Source: a virus
Length of the DNA: 23,397 bases
Direction: 5' to 3' (one strand)
IMG/VR virus record: IMGVR_UViG_3300005664_000091
Span: 1 to 23,397 of that record
The position numbers and the translations under genes were made by a program. Each line of letters opens with the position of its first letter. Position 1 is the stretch's first letter. This document shows, piece by piece, positions 7,301 to 14,905 of the stretch. The notes beneath the pieces were generated by a model. It searched no databases, was not told where the DNA came from, and saw only the letters and a list, made by a program, of their open reading frames with translations.

Positions 7301-8848
7301 CTTTTTAATGTCGATTACGAAATTGTGATTTGTACGTACCTTATATCCTGAGATATATGCAATCCCTGGATCAACGACAACAGAGACATATTCACCCTGA
7401 GCGTTTTGTGATTCAGGTGTACGTGTCGTTACATTGAAACGATCGATCGAGAAGTTGCCAGATTCATCAAATAGCCGCTCAGCCATTTGGTCGTTAATTT
7501 TGTTATATGATGTATATTGGTTTTGCTTGAATGGATTTCCTTCTGACCACTGTACAAGTGGGAAGAATTGGTCGTTCGCATTAGATGCATCAACGGTCAT
7601 TACTTCAAGCGTTGGTACCAGCTTTAAGCGATCAGCACCTGGCGCATTTTGATTCTCTTCTTCTAAAGCGTTGTCTAGAAGTGTCGTATCAATCGATGAT
7701 GTAATGATTTGTTCCGTTGTGTTGAATCCAACAACAACATTGTTTGGCGTCTGTGAATACTTTTCAACAATTACTGTTTGAGGTGCAGCTCGAAGGAAGA
7801 ATCCTTTTTGATAGATTACACCACCAGTTACTGAGAATGCGTACCCATTGCCAACAGTACCGGCTTTGGTTGATGATTTGATTTTTGCAAGATAGTTTTC
7901 TGCAGACAAATCTAGATCTGCGAGCCCTGTTGTGTTGTTTGCTGACTTTACACGAACTACTGGAAGCGTAGAATATTCTTGGCCAGTATTAACAACAATC
8001 ACATCAGTAATCGTTCCAACACCATCTGTTAGAATTGTTCCTGTCAAACCAGAACCAATTATTCCCTCAACTGTTGCTGCGATTGTTGCAGCAGGGTTTG
8101 TTAGGTTATCTGAGTTTGCAATTGTCCAAGCAGTCGCATTGATCGTTGCGTTTGCAAGATCAGTATCCCGCGGCTTAACACGAACGATTATTTGGTTGGA
8201 ATCTTCTAGTGTTGTTTCATCAACTTCGATAATTTGGACGTTGGCAACACCATTGTTTAGATACGTGCCATTTGATATTGTTCCTGTTGTCACATTGATA
8301 ATCAATGCAGGTGAAACAATTAGCGTATCAGAATTAGCAAATGCCACGCCACCATTATTTGTTGCCACTCGAAAGATAGACGTCTTAGCATCTGCAATCG
8401 TTAGTGTTCGACCAGCAGTAAACGCCGTCGTTTGATAATCATCACCAGAGTTAATGTATTGCACATAAAGAGTGTTTAGATCAGGATCTGATGTTTCAAA
8501 TCCTTCCTGATAATTTACAATAAACGCTTTTAGCCCTGAAACTTCTTCAGTTGCAAACAGCCCTTTATATGTTGATATTGCGGCTGGCGTTCCGTTTGTC
8601 TCATTGTCAACCAACTTGACATAAGGATAAGGGTTAAGAAAACCAAAGTTACATCCATCAACTAGCGTCCCTCGTTTAAAGATATTGTCACCAAACCGCT
8701 CAATCTGCTTTTGCAGGATTGTTTGAAGCTGATTTAGTTCTCTAACCTGTACAGAAACAGATGGCTGAAACAAGATCTTATAAAAATCTTTTGTCTCTTG
8801 ATAGTCATCAAAATAAGGAGATCTGTTTAGGTCTGTTTCAATTGGCAT
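4379..8848 (-). CDS. DUF4815-family giant virion protein (1489 aa)
   Basis: Residues 1-70 (MPIETDLNRSPYFDDYQETK, then VQVRELNQLQTILQKQIERFGDNIF, GTLVDGCNF) are the classic start of DUF4815 proteins, which are structural proteins of T4-like cyanophages and other large phages. A later coiled-coil-like signature near residues 1168-1191 (LAQLERRVRNLEYYVSLTLL) is also typical. In between are beta-rich segments, including one copy of the shared ~75-residue module (730-808) and a 'GVGTITDVIVVNTGQEY' unit near 270-300. The C-terminus has a short duplicated 'PTGNT' and ends NAGDGNSY. AGGAA precedes the ATG by 6 nt. The gene follows gp8, at the position of T4 genes 9 and 10, so a peripheral baseplate or fibre-network role is likely. 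The precise function of the family is not established as far as I know. Confidence 0.8.
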   Translation of the reverse strand: MPIETDLNRSPYFDDYQETKDFYKILFQPSVSVQVRELNQLQTILQKQIERFGDNIFKRGTLVDGCNFGFLNPYPYVKLVDNETNGTPAAISTYKGLFATEEVSGLKAFIVNYQEGFETSDPDLNTLYVQYINSGDDYQTTAFTAGRTLTIADAKTSIFRVATNNGGVAFANSDTLIVSPALIINVTTGTISNGTYLNNGVANVQIIEVDETTLEDSNQIIVRVKPRDTDLANATINATAWTIANSDNLTNPAATIAATVEGIIGSGLTGTILTDGVGTITDVIVVNTGQEYSTLPVVRVKSANNTTGLADLDLSAENYLAKIKSSTKAGTVGNGYAFSVTGGVIYQKGFFLRAAPQTVIVEKYSQTPNNVVVGFNTTEQIITSSIDTTLLDNALEEENQNAPGADRLKLVPTLEVMTVDASNANDQFFPLVQWSEGNPFKQNQYTSYNKINDQMAERLFDESGNFSIDRFNVTTRTPESQNAQGEYVSVVVDPGIAYISGYKVRTNHNFVIDIKKGTDTNTSALRRISVNYGNYIRAKELGGVFQFSTGDTIKLYDTAKQFITNTSAAAVGNTTAVGTQIGTARIRSLIHEDGTAGTANCVYRMYMFDVNMNAGQSFRNAKSVVYDGTKKGIADIVLELDATTAANIAVLKESDKSKLLFSAGVSSLKNANQVTYQYRTIDQTVAVSNNGIMVKDISAITNEFFPYSGTLTDNQLKQIYVVPDISFQAANDATGNISCTTTSADITGSGTLFITELAVGDFINVYSNATSGGEVRRIISIANNTQLTVDANVSFANTSGNLRRYFPKYVPVPFGTRDGLTANVDANNNILTLNFGTNIDSATTSNCALAVNIERTNIDQTTKSASRSQFVKIQLSNNAANTVGPWCLGVADVFRLRNVYLGSNSTVANTDVSVVNDFYIDHNQNLNYYNQSFLYKRPDSRLTLASTNFLLVEFDYFTSSGAGFYDTVSYVSANAEQIFLVDSQPLSNLSSTINTLEIPTIYTNRGEKYDLKGQFDFRPTVNASATPSAVHGTAPINPAINVYFGNTANPANDKKFPLPDQTLECQIESWVGRNDSVIIDKDGQVSVLKGTSTKTPDAPYNAMLLDVLTIPPYPNLPRRTSANTNAITLTRLANEIYLSQIRDRLITQSNTSNIITKQQPGRFTKSNLAQLERRVRNLEYYVSLTLLESDITNRIIPSSLDPSLNRFKYGFFADEFENLLYSDTQNPQYASALERISTRSCITPTRFTWPIYGPANDGYPPYVDYVVVSQLNTTLTGLQPNCVPNTAYGYLYTVRKHFSDIEVGNTASGYADTYANLMFSNTSAPATLYFDTGNAPSKIEVYQGNTLLLTSNDAQILTATDKSLITSNSIPAGWFLGSNLDIATTVVGNNYVKNAGKITWTHNPSGGRSYSIVVTKGTSAREWRYAVQIPVDANTYGCEFNPTDDPTGNTPTGNTPSPPTFRGTMDVSPGIIQYLPIPIIINAGDGNSY
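6425..6661 (-). repeat. Beta module copy in the DUF4815 protein
   Basis: Residues 730-808 read 'ATGNISCTTTSADITGSGTLF', then 'ELAVGDFINVYSNAT', 'RRIISIANNTQLTVDANVSF' and 'ANTSGNLRRYF'. This is one of the clearest matches to the gp7 modules: G-N/T-I/V-S-V, I-G-G-T-F, GD-I-V-NST, R-I-IAN-T-LTV, F-NT-A. Confidence 0.6.
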
Positions 8849-8863
8849 TTATCTTCCTGTAAA

Positions 8864-10912
8864 TTAGAAATCAAGAATTGTTTTGAATGTTTCAGTTTGT
8901 GTATTTGATCTTGTTTTTGCTTGGATATTCTCAAGCATTAATACATCTCCGGAACCAAAAACTAGTTCTGGCTGATATTTATCTTGCAGTTGTCCGATTG
9001 CTCCAGACGTTGCACCCGAGATCGTGTTGATTGTATCAACGATTATAAACTCACCAATTTGCATTGATGTATAGAAGTCGTATACGCCGCTTCTGTTTAC
9101 TGCTGAATGAAGTATCGCATTTGATGCTAATTGTTCTACTACTTCGTTTGGTTCAAAGGCGCCTGATAAGATTGAACCGGTATATTTATGCAGCTGAATA
9201 AACGTGTCAAAGTTCTTTTCAACGCCATTGCGCATAAACGAATCAATCGTTGCAAGTGTACCAGATTGCTCGCCAATCAATCGATCTCCAGTTTGAAATA
9301 GCCCTTGCATATTATCACCAACAATGTGAGTAGAATTCGCAACGTCTGCAAGATCAAATGGTGCGTTTGTATTAGCATAATAAATTAGGCCAGATGAGCA
9401 CGCAAATAGCCCATTTGATGATATTGTGATTGTTGATGAGTTAATAATAGATGAAACATTAGCGATCATAAACTGGTCGCTTTCAAGCGTTGATATAATA
9501 ATAGTGTCATCAACTGCAACTTGGTTTACATAATCACCAAACGATGACGTAACAACGTTAGACGTTGTGTTACATCCAACAGCTCGATTGAAACGGCGTG
9601 GTGTTACTTTATATAATGTTTCACCAGAAATGAATGTTCCAATAACGTTTGTTACACCAATCACAACATTAGAGAATAATGGGTTTTTGATAATACCAAT
9701 TTGTTGAAACTGATTGTCTGTTAAGATAGTGTTTGATTCTGTGTTCTGGAATTGGACTGATAGGATAATCTTGTTTGCTTTTAGTTCGTTCACTGGATCG
9801 GACCCATGACCGCCAGCTGGAGAGTATATTGGACGTATATCAGCATGCACAGCAACAGCAACAACAGAATTAGCTGACACATTTGCTGTTGCATATGTAT
9901 ATCCAACACCTCGCTCGAGCATTTCAACTCTATAGATTGAATTGCCAGAAGAAGAATTGACAAGAGCTCTTGCAACAGCATTAACAGTTTGATCACCAGA
10001 TCCAATAATTGCAATTCGAGGTGTTATCTGATATTGCGTTCCAGATACTGGTGTTGTGGTAAATGCTGAGTTAACAACGATAAATTTGCCAGTAGAGTTT
10101 GCAAAGTAGTTTGTGATCGTCTTGTATTGGCCAGAACCAGTACCAGAGCTTAGATATAATAAACAGTCTGTGTAGAAACCATTAACAGATGATGAAATAG
10201 AGTTAACAACAGCATAGATCAGGTTATTGCCGTCAATTCGAATAGCTTCGGTTGACAGCGTTCCGTTAAAGTAGTTATCGTATCGAAGTCCTGTTGTTTC
10301 AATTTTAATAATATCAATTGCACCAGCTACTGCAGAGTCTTCCACTTCTGTATTAGCAATAATTGGAAAGTATTCTGACGTCGCAAATTTTGTTTTCTGA
10401 GCGGATGATACAGAGTACATATACTTCCAACGATAGCCGTCTGATGTTTGATATACAGCTGTGTTTGATCCAGAGATATGTGAAATGTCTGGCTCAACAG
10501 TAGAGTATGCGCTCATGTTATTGTCTAGACATTTGAATACATGGTAGTTTGATGACGCGTTTACAATACAAAAATTTTGATCTGAGATATCATCATCTGC
10601 ATCGGTTGGACCAACAGTTAAGTCATCGTACATTGTGTATACGACGTTGGACTGATAAGGGTTGTTCTTAATCAAAAAGCTAGTATCAGCTGAAGTGATT
10701 CTTTTGCCCATAATCATATTATGGTAGACGTTGATTTGCATCTGCTCTGTTGTATCAACAGGCGCAACAATACCATCTGTGCTTCGATCAACATGCTCAG
10801 CAACAAATAGGTAATAATCATTGTTGGTATTTGCAAACGTCTGTTTGTATATCGACCCAACGTCAATTTTAAAGTTACCAGGAACCAGTAGAGTTGAGGT
10901 AATGTTTGTCAT
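8864..10912 (-). CDS. 8: Baseplate wedge protein gp8-like (682 aa)
   Basis: In T4, gp8 joins gp7, gp10, gp6 and gp53 in the baseplate wedge. Residues 158-166 (DGYRWKYMY) correspond to the T4 'GDGYVWEYLF' signature. The C-terminus (GSGDVLMLENIQAKTRSNTQ... then FKTILDF) matches the T4 ending 'GEMIYMENRPPI... INILFTF'. At 682 residues it is twice the T4 length (334). The surplus lies mainly between residues 200 and 640 and contains a 'GVGYTYA' unit (335-341), one shared beta module (440-515) and 'GExL/SGA' units (425-433, 540-555, 615-640). Start ATG 10912 is 4 nt after the gp7 stop; I see no strong Shine-Dalgarno, so coupling to gp7 is likely. The order gp7-gp8 is as in T4. Confidence 0.8.
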   Translation of the reverse strand: MTNITSTLLVPGNFKIDVGSIYKQTFANTNNDYYLFVAEHVDRSTDGIVAPVDTTEQMQINVYHNMIMGKRITSADTSFLIKNNPYQSNVVYTMYDDLTVGPTDADDDISDQNFCIVNASSNYHVFKCLDNNMSAYSTVEPDISHISGSNTAVYQTSDGYRWKYMYSVSSAQKTKFATSEYFPIIANTEVEDSAVAGAIDIIKIETTGLRYDNYFNGTLSTEAIRIDGNNLIYAVVNSISSSVNGFYTDCLLYLSSGTGSGQYKTITNYFANSTGKFIVVNSAFTTTPVSGTQYQITPRIAIIGSGDQTVNAVARALVNSSSGNSIYRVEMLERGVGYTYATANVSANSVVAVAVHADIRPIYSPAGGHGSDPVNELKANKIILSVQFQNTESNTILTDNQFQQIGIIKNPLFSNVVIGVTNVIGTFISGETLYKVTPRRFNRAVGCNTTSNVVTSSFGDYVNQVAVDDTIIISTLESDQFMIANVSSIINSSTITISSNGLFACSSGLIYYANTNAPFDLADVANSTHIVGDNMQGLFQTGDRLIGEQSGTLATIDSFMRNGVEKNFDTFIQLHKYTGSILSGAFEPNEVVEQLASNAILHSAVNRSGVYDFYTSMQIGEFIIVDTINTISGATSGAIGQLQDKYQPELVFGSGDVLMLENIQAKTRSNTQTETFKTILDF
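9368..9595 (-). repeat. Beta module copy in gp8
   Basis: Residues 440-515 read 'FNRAVGCNTTSNVVTSSF', then 'QVAVDDTIIIS', 'IANVSSIINSSTITISSNGLF' and 'ACSSGLIYYANT'. The element order matches the shared module, though the first strand and the GD turn (here DD) are diverged. Confidence 0.5.
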
Positions 10913-10916
10913 ATTT

Positions 10917-13900
10917 TTAAGATACCGTTATTTCTGTTGATAGTATTGAAACAGGTGAATCAGCTGTTGAAAGATATACGTATGTGCCAAACATTTGTGT
11001 TCCTGCAACATGCAGTGTCTTCTTTAACATATCCTGATAAAGCTCGATTGTCAATGGCGATTGAATATCATACGAAAACTGTTGGTAGTAATATCCATCA
11101 TATAGCTTGGCACGATCTGACAAGAACCCATTTCTTGATGCATAGAAACCTCGTGAATGCCCCTGCGTTTGAACTAGTGCCGTTGCTTCACCAAATCGAG
11201 AACCATCTTCTGATGTAAACGTGATTGTTTCGCCATTAGCAAAGCCAAATCCAGAATCCATTACCTCTAGAGATGTTACTGCACCATTAGCTGTGACAAC
11301 ATTTGCATCGATTAGTGGATTGATTCCGATATATTTAGATTGCTGATCTTCAACGACCAATTCAACATTACCTGATGCAGCCGAGTTTGCACCAACGATC
11401 AAGCTGGTTGAGTTTGCAGTTGCAACAAAATAACTGTTATCATATAACCGAAGTCTCTCAACAGCAACAATCGCAACAGTATTAGCAGTTGTTCCAGGAT
11501 AATCAGAAAGGTTGGTTGTGATTGTATTTTTAACAAGAGCTCTTGCTCCTGTCGATGATTGTGTGATTAGTTCGCCTGGCGCAAAGTTGTCTGTTTTACC
11601 ATTTAAGTAAATGAACGAATCTTTGTGCTGTAATGGATATCCAAATCTATCGTAAACAACAACGAAAGGTGCAACCGTATAGTCTTGCCCGGGATTAATT
11701 GACGTCAGCTGGTATATCTTACCAAACTCTGTGTTAGTAAATGATAGCGCTTCAAATAGGGTGCAGCTTGTTAGGTTTGCTGTTGGGTTATCAAATCCAT
11801 ATGTTAGAGCATCAAGGCCGACATTAGCAAAATCACCAACAATGTAGTCACATGTTGTTGCAAATTCAGAATAGACCAAATCTTCAAATGCAAACGATGC
11901 GCCTGATCCTAGTCCAACAGCTGTTACCGTAGCTGTTGTTAGTGCTGTTTGGCCAACAAGATAATTGTATGGTGCATTAGAAAATGTTCCTTCAACATCA
12001 ATAAGGCCAATTTTAAATTCGACTGATACGACGTTACCTGATGCATTTGATGTTCGTCCTCTAATCAGTTTGTTTGGTTCAAATGTTCCGATCGTGTTAA
12101 CAAGCGCAATTGATCCATTAGATCCAGCTAGTGGCGTAAACGTTGAAACGTATGCATTGGCAATTTCTGTGTTAGATGAATCAACTTGATACACCTGTTC
12201 CTGTTCAATAAATGTAGAGCTTATTGAACGTAACGTTGTCGATAGCTGATCAGAATATGCTATTAGATTACCTGTTGCAGAAGTATCAGTATAAGAGACA
12301 AGATTGGCAACGATTGTATTGCCAAAGTTTCTGATGTAATAGCTGACGTCTGTGTTGGCAATTTTCGTTTGTGAGTTTGCTTGGTCAGAAGTAAAGATTG
12401 TCTGAACAGTCAATGCTGAGTCATTTGAAACCGCATTGACCGACTTGATTAGATACGACGTGCTGTTAACATATACAGCAATTCTTTTGCCGTAAACAAA
12501 GCTAGCATTTGCTGACACATTAGCAAATGTTGCAGAAGCGTTTGATCCTGCAGCAAGCGGTTTGGTTAGTGTCAACAAGGTATTTGAGCTAATCGATTCG
12601 ATTGTTCGGATCACTCGGTTGGTCGAATTGGTAAACAACACAATATGATCGCCAGCCGCAAACGTTGATTGGAATGTTGTTGTTGTTCCAGTTACGTTCT
12701 GCTGATTGTTTACTATTGCAACTGTTCCAGTCTGGTTAGCATTAGGAACAAAGAACGCTGTATTGGTTGACTGTACGTTTGCTGCTTTTGTTATTGTGTT
12801 AGTGAACAGGAACTTGTTTGATAGCGTCAGGTAAGTAGCATTGACAATAGAATTGATTTGACGAATCTGATAGATCGTTGAGTTAGAATAGGCACCAACA
12901 TAGCTATCAACGAACCCTTTTGCAGCTGATGCAGCTGCATTAGAGAATGTAAACGGTTGGTTAATCGTTAAGAATGTGCTGTTAACGACTGTATTGATTT
13001 GTCTTGTTTGATAAGCCGTTGAATTGGAATATGCGATAAGGTATTGACCATTAGCAAATGTGCTAGTTAATGCTGTACCAGTGATATTAGACGTCGCAGA
13101 GTCTACATCAATTGTTCCAGAAATGTTCGCAGAAGGGAACACCAGCTGCTGGTCAAACGTTGTTCCATCACCAATCAAATATGCATGGCGAGCAACAACA
13201 GAAATGTTGCCTGTCAAGTTAGCGCTTTTTGTTGCTCCAAAAACAATATTGCTGCTCTGAATGAATGCTACGTTTGCAGATCCATTAGCATTTGGTGTTC
13301 CAACAAAATCAAGGGTATTCAATATATTGGAAACACGAATTGTTCCATATTGAGAATTGGTTTGATCAATTATTGTGATCTGCCCATGACCAGCAACTGT
13401 GCCGTTTGAGTAATAGGTGTATACATTATCACCAACAGAAAACGATTTGCTGTTTGCATAATTTGCTGTTGTGTTTGTATATGAGAATGCGTTTGTTACT
13501 GTTAAGAATGTACCATTAGCAATATTAGATATTCTTTTTGTTTCGATAAACGTGCTATTGGTCCAAACAGAGATATAGTCGCCAATCAGCATCTGCTCAT
13601 CAAATAATGTTGATGTTCCAACAACGTTAGAAGAGTTTGCAGTGACAGAAACTGTTCCTGTCATATTTGCTGTTAGACCATTTGCAGACTGATAAACGAT
13701 ATTTGCTGCTGGCTGTGTGACCGTTTCGAATTGATTAAAGTAGAATGCAGTATTATTGTTTGCGTTAGTTGCAACATGATCAATAATCAATACCTTGTCA
13801 GATACCAATACTTCTGCGGTGTTTGAAATACCATATCCGCCGTTAGCAAGATTGAATGAAACGATTCCGGAAATTGATGTTGTGTTAGTTACGCGCGCTT

Positions 13901-14894
13901 GTCCTTGCTCACCGTGTAATGACGTCAATGAAACAATATCACCAATTACAAAATCTTCACCAGAACCAAGCACGTCCATTTGAAGTGCTGTAAGCGATCC
14001 AATAATAACAGGAAGTGTGTATTGGTTGATTGCAAAATCAGATTGTTCGGTATCGATCGACTCACCGGTTTCGAATGCACCATGAATCGGATCAATATAA
14101 ACGATATCTGCTAATCGGCCTTTTACAGAACGACGAATTACTTTTTCAACAAACCCAATAGCGCCTGAACGAAGACCATAGATTTGTTTATTGACCAGCG
14201 CTGCAGTATGATCATTCAATGAGATCTCAAGGTAAGTAGGAACAACCCACTTGCCAGAAGAAAGCGTCATTATATCTTTTGATGGATAGTATACCTCTGT
14301 CGCAACACCAAAGATTAGCCTGAACAATAGATCAATCGACCGCTCTGTTCCTTTTGAACGATAGATGTCCAACGCGTGCTTGACCAGCAATCGCGTATTT
14401 GATCTTGTGGTGAATTGAATTCCTTTTAGATACTTTTCTTTGAAGTAAACAAGAAAGTCATCGATTGTTTGATCGATGTCACGATAATCGACCATTCGGC
14501 GAGAATGGTATAGAGGATTAGATTGGACCTTTGTGTTGGCAAACTTTGATGTTGTATTAGCAAACCGTGGCAGTTCTGTTAATGATAGTTCAGTGTTTGA
14601 GCTGACAACGTTGATTGTGCAGATGTCATAATCAGTATTTGATCTAAACAGTGCAATCGTATCACCATTCGCAAACTGTGATTGAAACAAAGTGGCGTTA
14701 CCAGAAATGGTAGTATTAGTTGACTGTACGTTTAGTGTTCCATTAGCAAACGTATGGTTGTATACAATTTGTTGACCTTCCAACCATTGGTAGTACGCCT
14801 TAACAAACTGAACAAACACAGGACCATCAGTCTGATAAAACTGTGGAAGCTGTGCTTCGATAAGATTTGAAATCTTCTTTTCGATGATATCCAA
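10917..14894 (-). CDS. 7: Baseplate wedge initiator gp7-like (1325 aa), TTG start
   Basis: The conserved N-terminus (KKISNLIEAQLPQFYQTDGP, VKAYYQWLEG) and the later core (residues 135-220: DIDQTIDDFLVYFKEKYLKG, LDIYRSKGTERSIDLLFRLI, YYPSKDIMTLSSGKW) match the family annotated as the gp7-like wedge initiator in marine T4-like phages. It also sits between gp6 and gp8, as in T4. Similarity to T4 gp7 (1032 aa) itself is not obvious by eye. The start is TTG at 14894-14892: conserved sequence begins at once, and the next in-frame Met is residue 134. The gene starts 3 nt after the gp6 stop. The surplus length comes from repeated beta modules at residues 50-121 and 410-853. Residues 1000-1325 form a conserved-looking C-terminal part. 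gp7 nucleates wedge assembly in T4; that role here is by family and position. Confidence 0.75.
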   Translation of the reverse strand: MDIIEKKISNLIEAQLPQFYQTDGPVFVQFVKAYYQWLEGQQIVYNHTFANGTLNVQSTNTTISGNATLFQSQFANGDTIALFRSNTDYDICTINVVSSNTELSLTELPRFANTTSKFANTKVQSNPLYHSRRMVDYRDIDQTIDDFLVYFKEKYLKGIQFTTRSNTRLLVKHALDIYRSKGTERSIDLLFRLIFGVATEVYYPSKDIMTLSSGKWVVPTYLEISLNDHTAALVNKQIYGLRSGAIGFVEKVIRRSVKGRLADIVYIDPIHGAFETGESIDTEQSDFAINQYTLPVIIGSLTALQMDVLGSGEDFVIGDIVSLTSLHGEQGQARVTNTTSISGIVSFNLANGGYGISNTAEVLVSDKVLIIDHVATNANNNTAFYFNQFETVTQPAANIVYQSANGLTANMTGTVSVTANSSNVVGTSTLFDEQMLIGDYISVWTNSTFIETKRISNIANGTFLTVTNAFSYTNTTANYANSKSFSVGDNVYTYYSNGTVAGHGQITIIDQTNSQYGTIRVSNILNTLDFVGTPNANGSANVAFIQSSNIVFGATKSANLTGNISVVARHAYLIGDGTTFDQQLVFPSANISGTIDVDSATSNITGTALTSTFANGQYLIAYSNSTAYQTRQINTVVNSTFLTINQPFTFSNAAASAAKGFVDSYVGAYSNSTIYQIRQINSIVNATYLTLSNKFLFTNTITKAANVQSTNTAFFVPNANQTGTVAIVNNQQNVTGTTTTFQSTFAAGDHIVLFTNSTNRVIRTIESISSNTLLTLTKPLAAGSNASATFANVSANASFVYGKRIAVYVNSTSYLIKSVNAVSNDSALTVQTIFTSDQANSQTKIANTDVSYYIRNFGNTIVANLVSYTDTSATGNLIAYSDQLSTTLRSISSTFIEQEQVYQVDSSNTEIANAYVSTFTPLAGSNGSIALVNTIGTFEPNKLIRGRTSNASGNVVSVEFKIGLIDVEGTFSNAPYNYLVGQTALTTATVTAVGLGSGASFAFEDLVYSEFATTCDYIVGDFANVGLDALTYGFDNPTANLTSCTLFEALSFTNTEFGKIYQLTSINPGQDYTVAPFVVVYDRFGYPLQHKDSFIYLNGKTDNFAPGELITQSSTGARALVKNTITTNLSDYPGTTANTVAIVAVERLRLYDNSYFVATANSTSLIVGANSAASGNVELVVEDQQSKYIGINPLIDANVVTANGAVTSLEVMDSGFGFANGETITFTSEDGSRFGEATALVQTQGHSRGFYASRNGFLSDRAKLYDGYYYQQFSYDIQSPLTIELYQDMLKKTLHVAGTQMFGTYVYLSTADSPVSILSTEITVS
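12336..13220 (-). repeat. Cluster of full and half beta modules in gp7
   Basis: Residues 559-853 contain several units in a row. These are a front half (559-588, 'NLTGNISVVARHAYLIGDGTTF'-like), a full unit (590-660), a rear half only (661-706, with AYSNSTIYQIRQINSIVNAT), a full unit (719-797) and another rear half (798-853, with AVYVNSTSYLIKSVNAVSND). The core 'Y-NST-YQ-RQIN-VNSTFLT' is nearly repeated between 590-660 and 661-706. Protein similarity is clear and DNA similarity is lower, so the duplications are not recent. Confidence 0.65.
13440..13667 (-). repeat. Beta module copy in gp7 (residues 410-485)
   Basis: This is the best full-length example: 'NMTGTVSVTANSSNVVGTST', 'LFDEQMLIGDYISVWTNST', 'FIETKRISNIANGTFLTVTN', then 'AFSYTNTTANYANS'. 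It is separated from the downstream cluster by about 75 residues of other sequence containing 'VGDNVYTYYSNG' and 'GHGQITIIDQT'. Confidence 0.65.
14532..14747 (-). repeat. Beta module copy inserted in the gp7 N-terminal domain
   Basis: Residues 50-121 ('NGTLNVQSTNTTISGNATLF', 'QFANGDTIALFRSNTDYD', 'INVVSSNTELSLTELPRF', 'ANTTSKFANT') match the module. They separate the N-terminal helix (residues 6-40) from the conserved core that resumes at about 128, so this copy looks like an insertion into the conserved domain. Confidence 0.6.
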
Positions 14895-14905
14895 GGGTTA
14901 TGGTC
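14892..14905 (-). promoter_or_regulatory. gp6-gp7 junction: TTG start without a clear ribosome site
   Basis: The coding strand reads ACCATAACCCTTGG: the gp6 stop TAA, three C bases, then the TTG start of gp7. No AGGAGG-like sequence lies in the preceding 15 nt, so ribosomes finishing gp6 probably reinitiate. Confidence 0.5.

Noticed and set aside
7932-8435. Plus-strand frame of 167 codons.
   Set aside because: Antisense to the DUF4815 coding frame; composition is a mirror of that gene and no known domain is seen.
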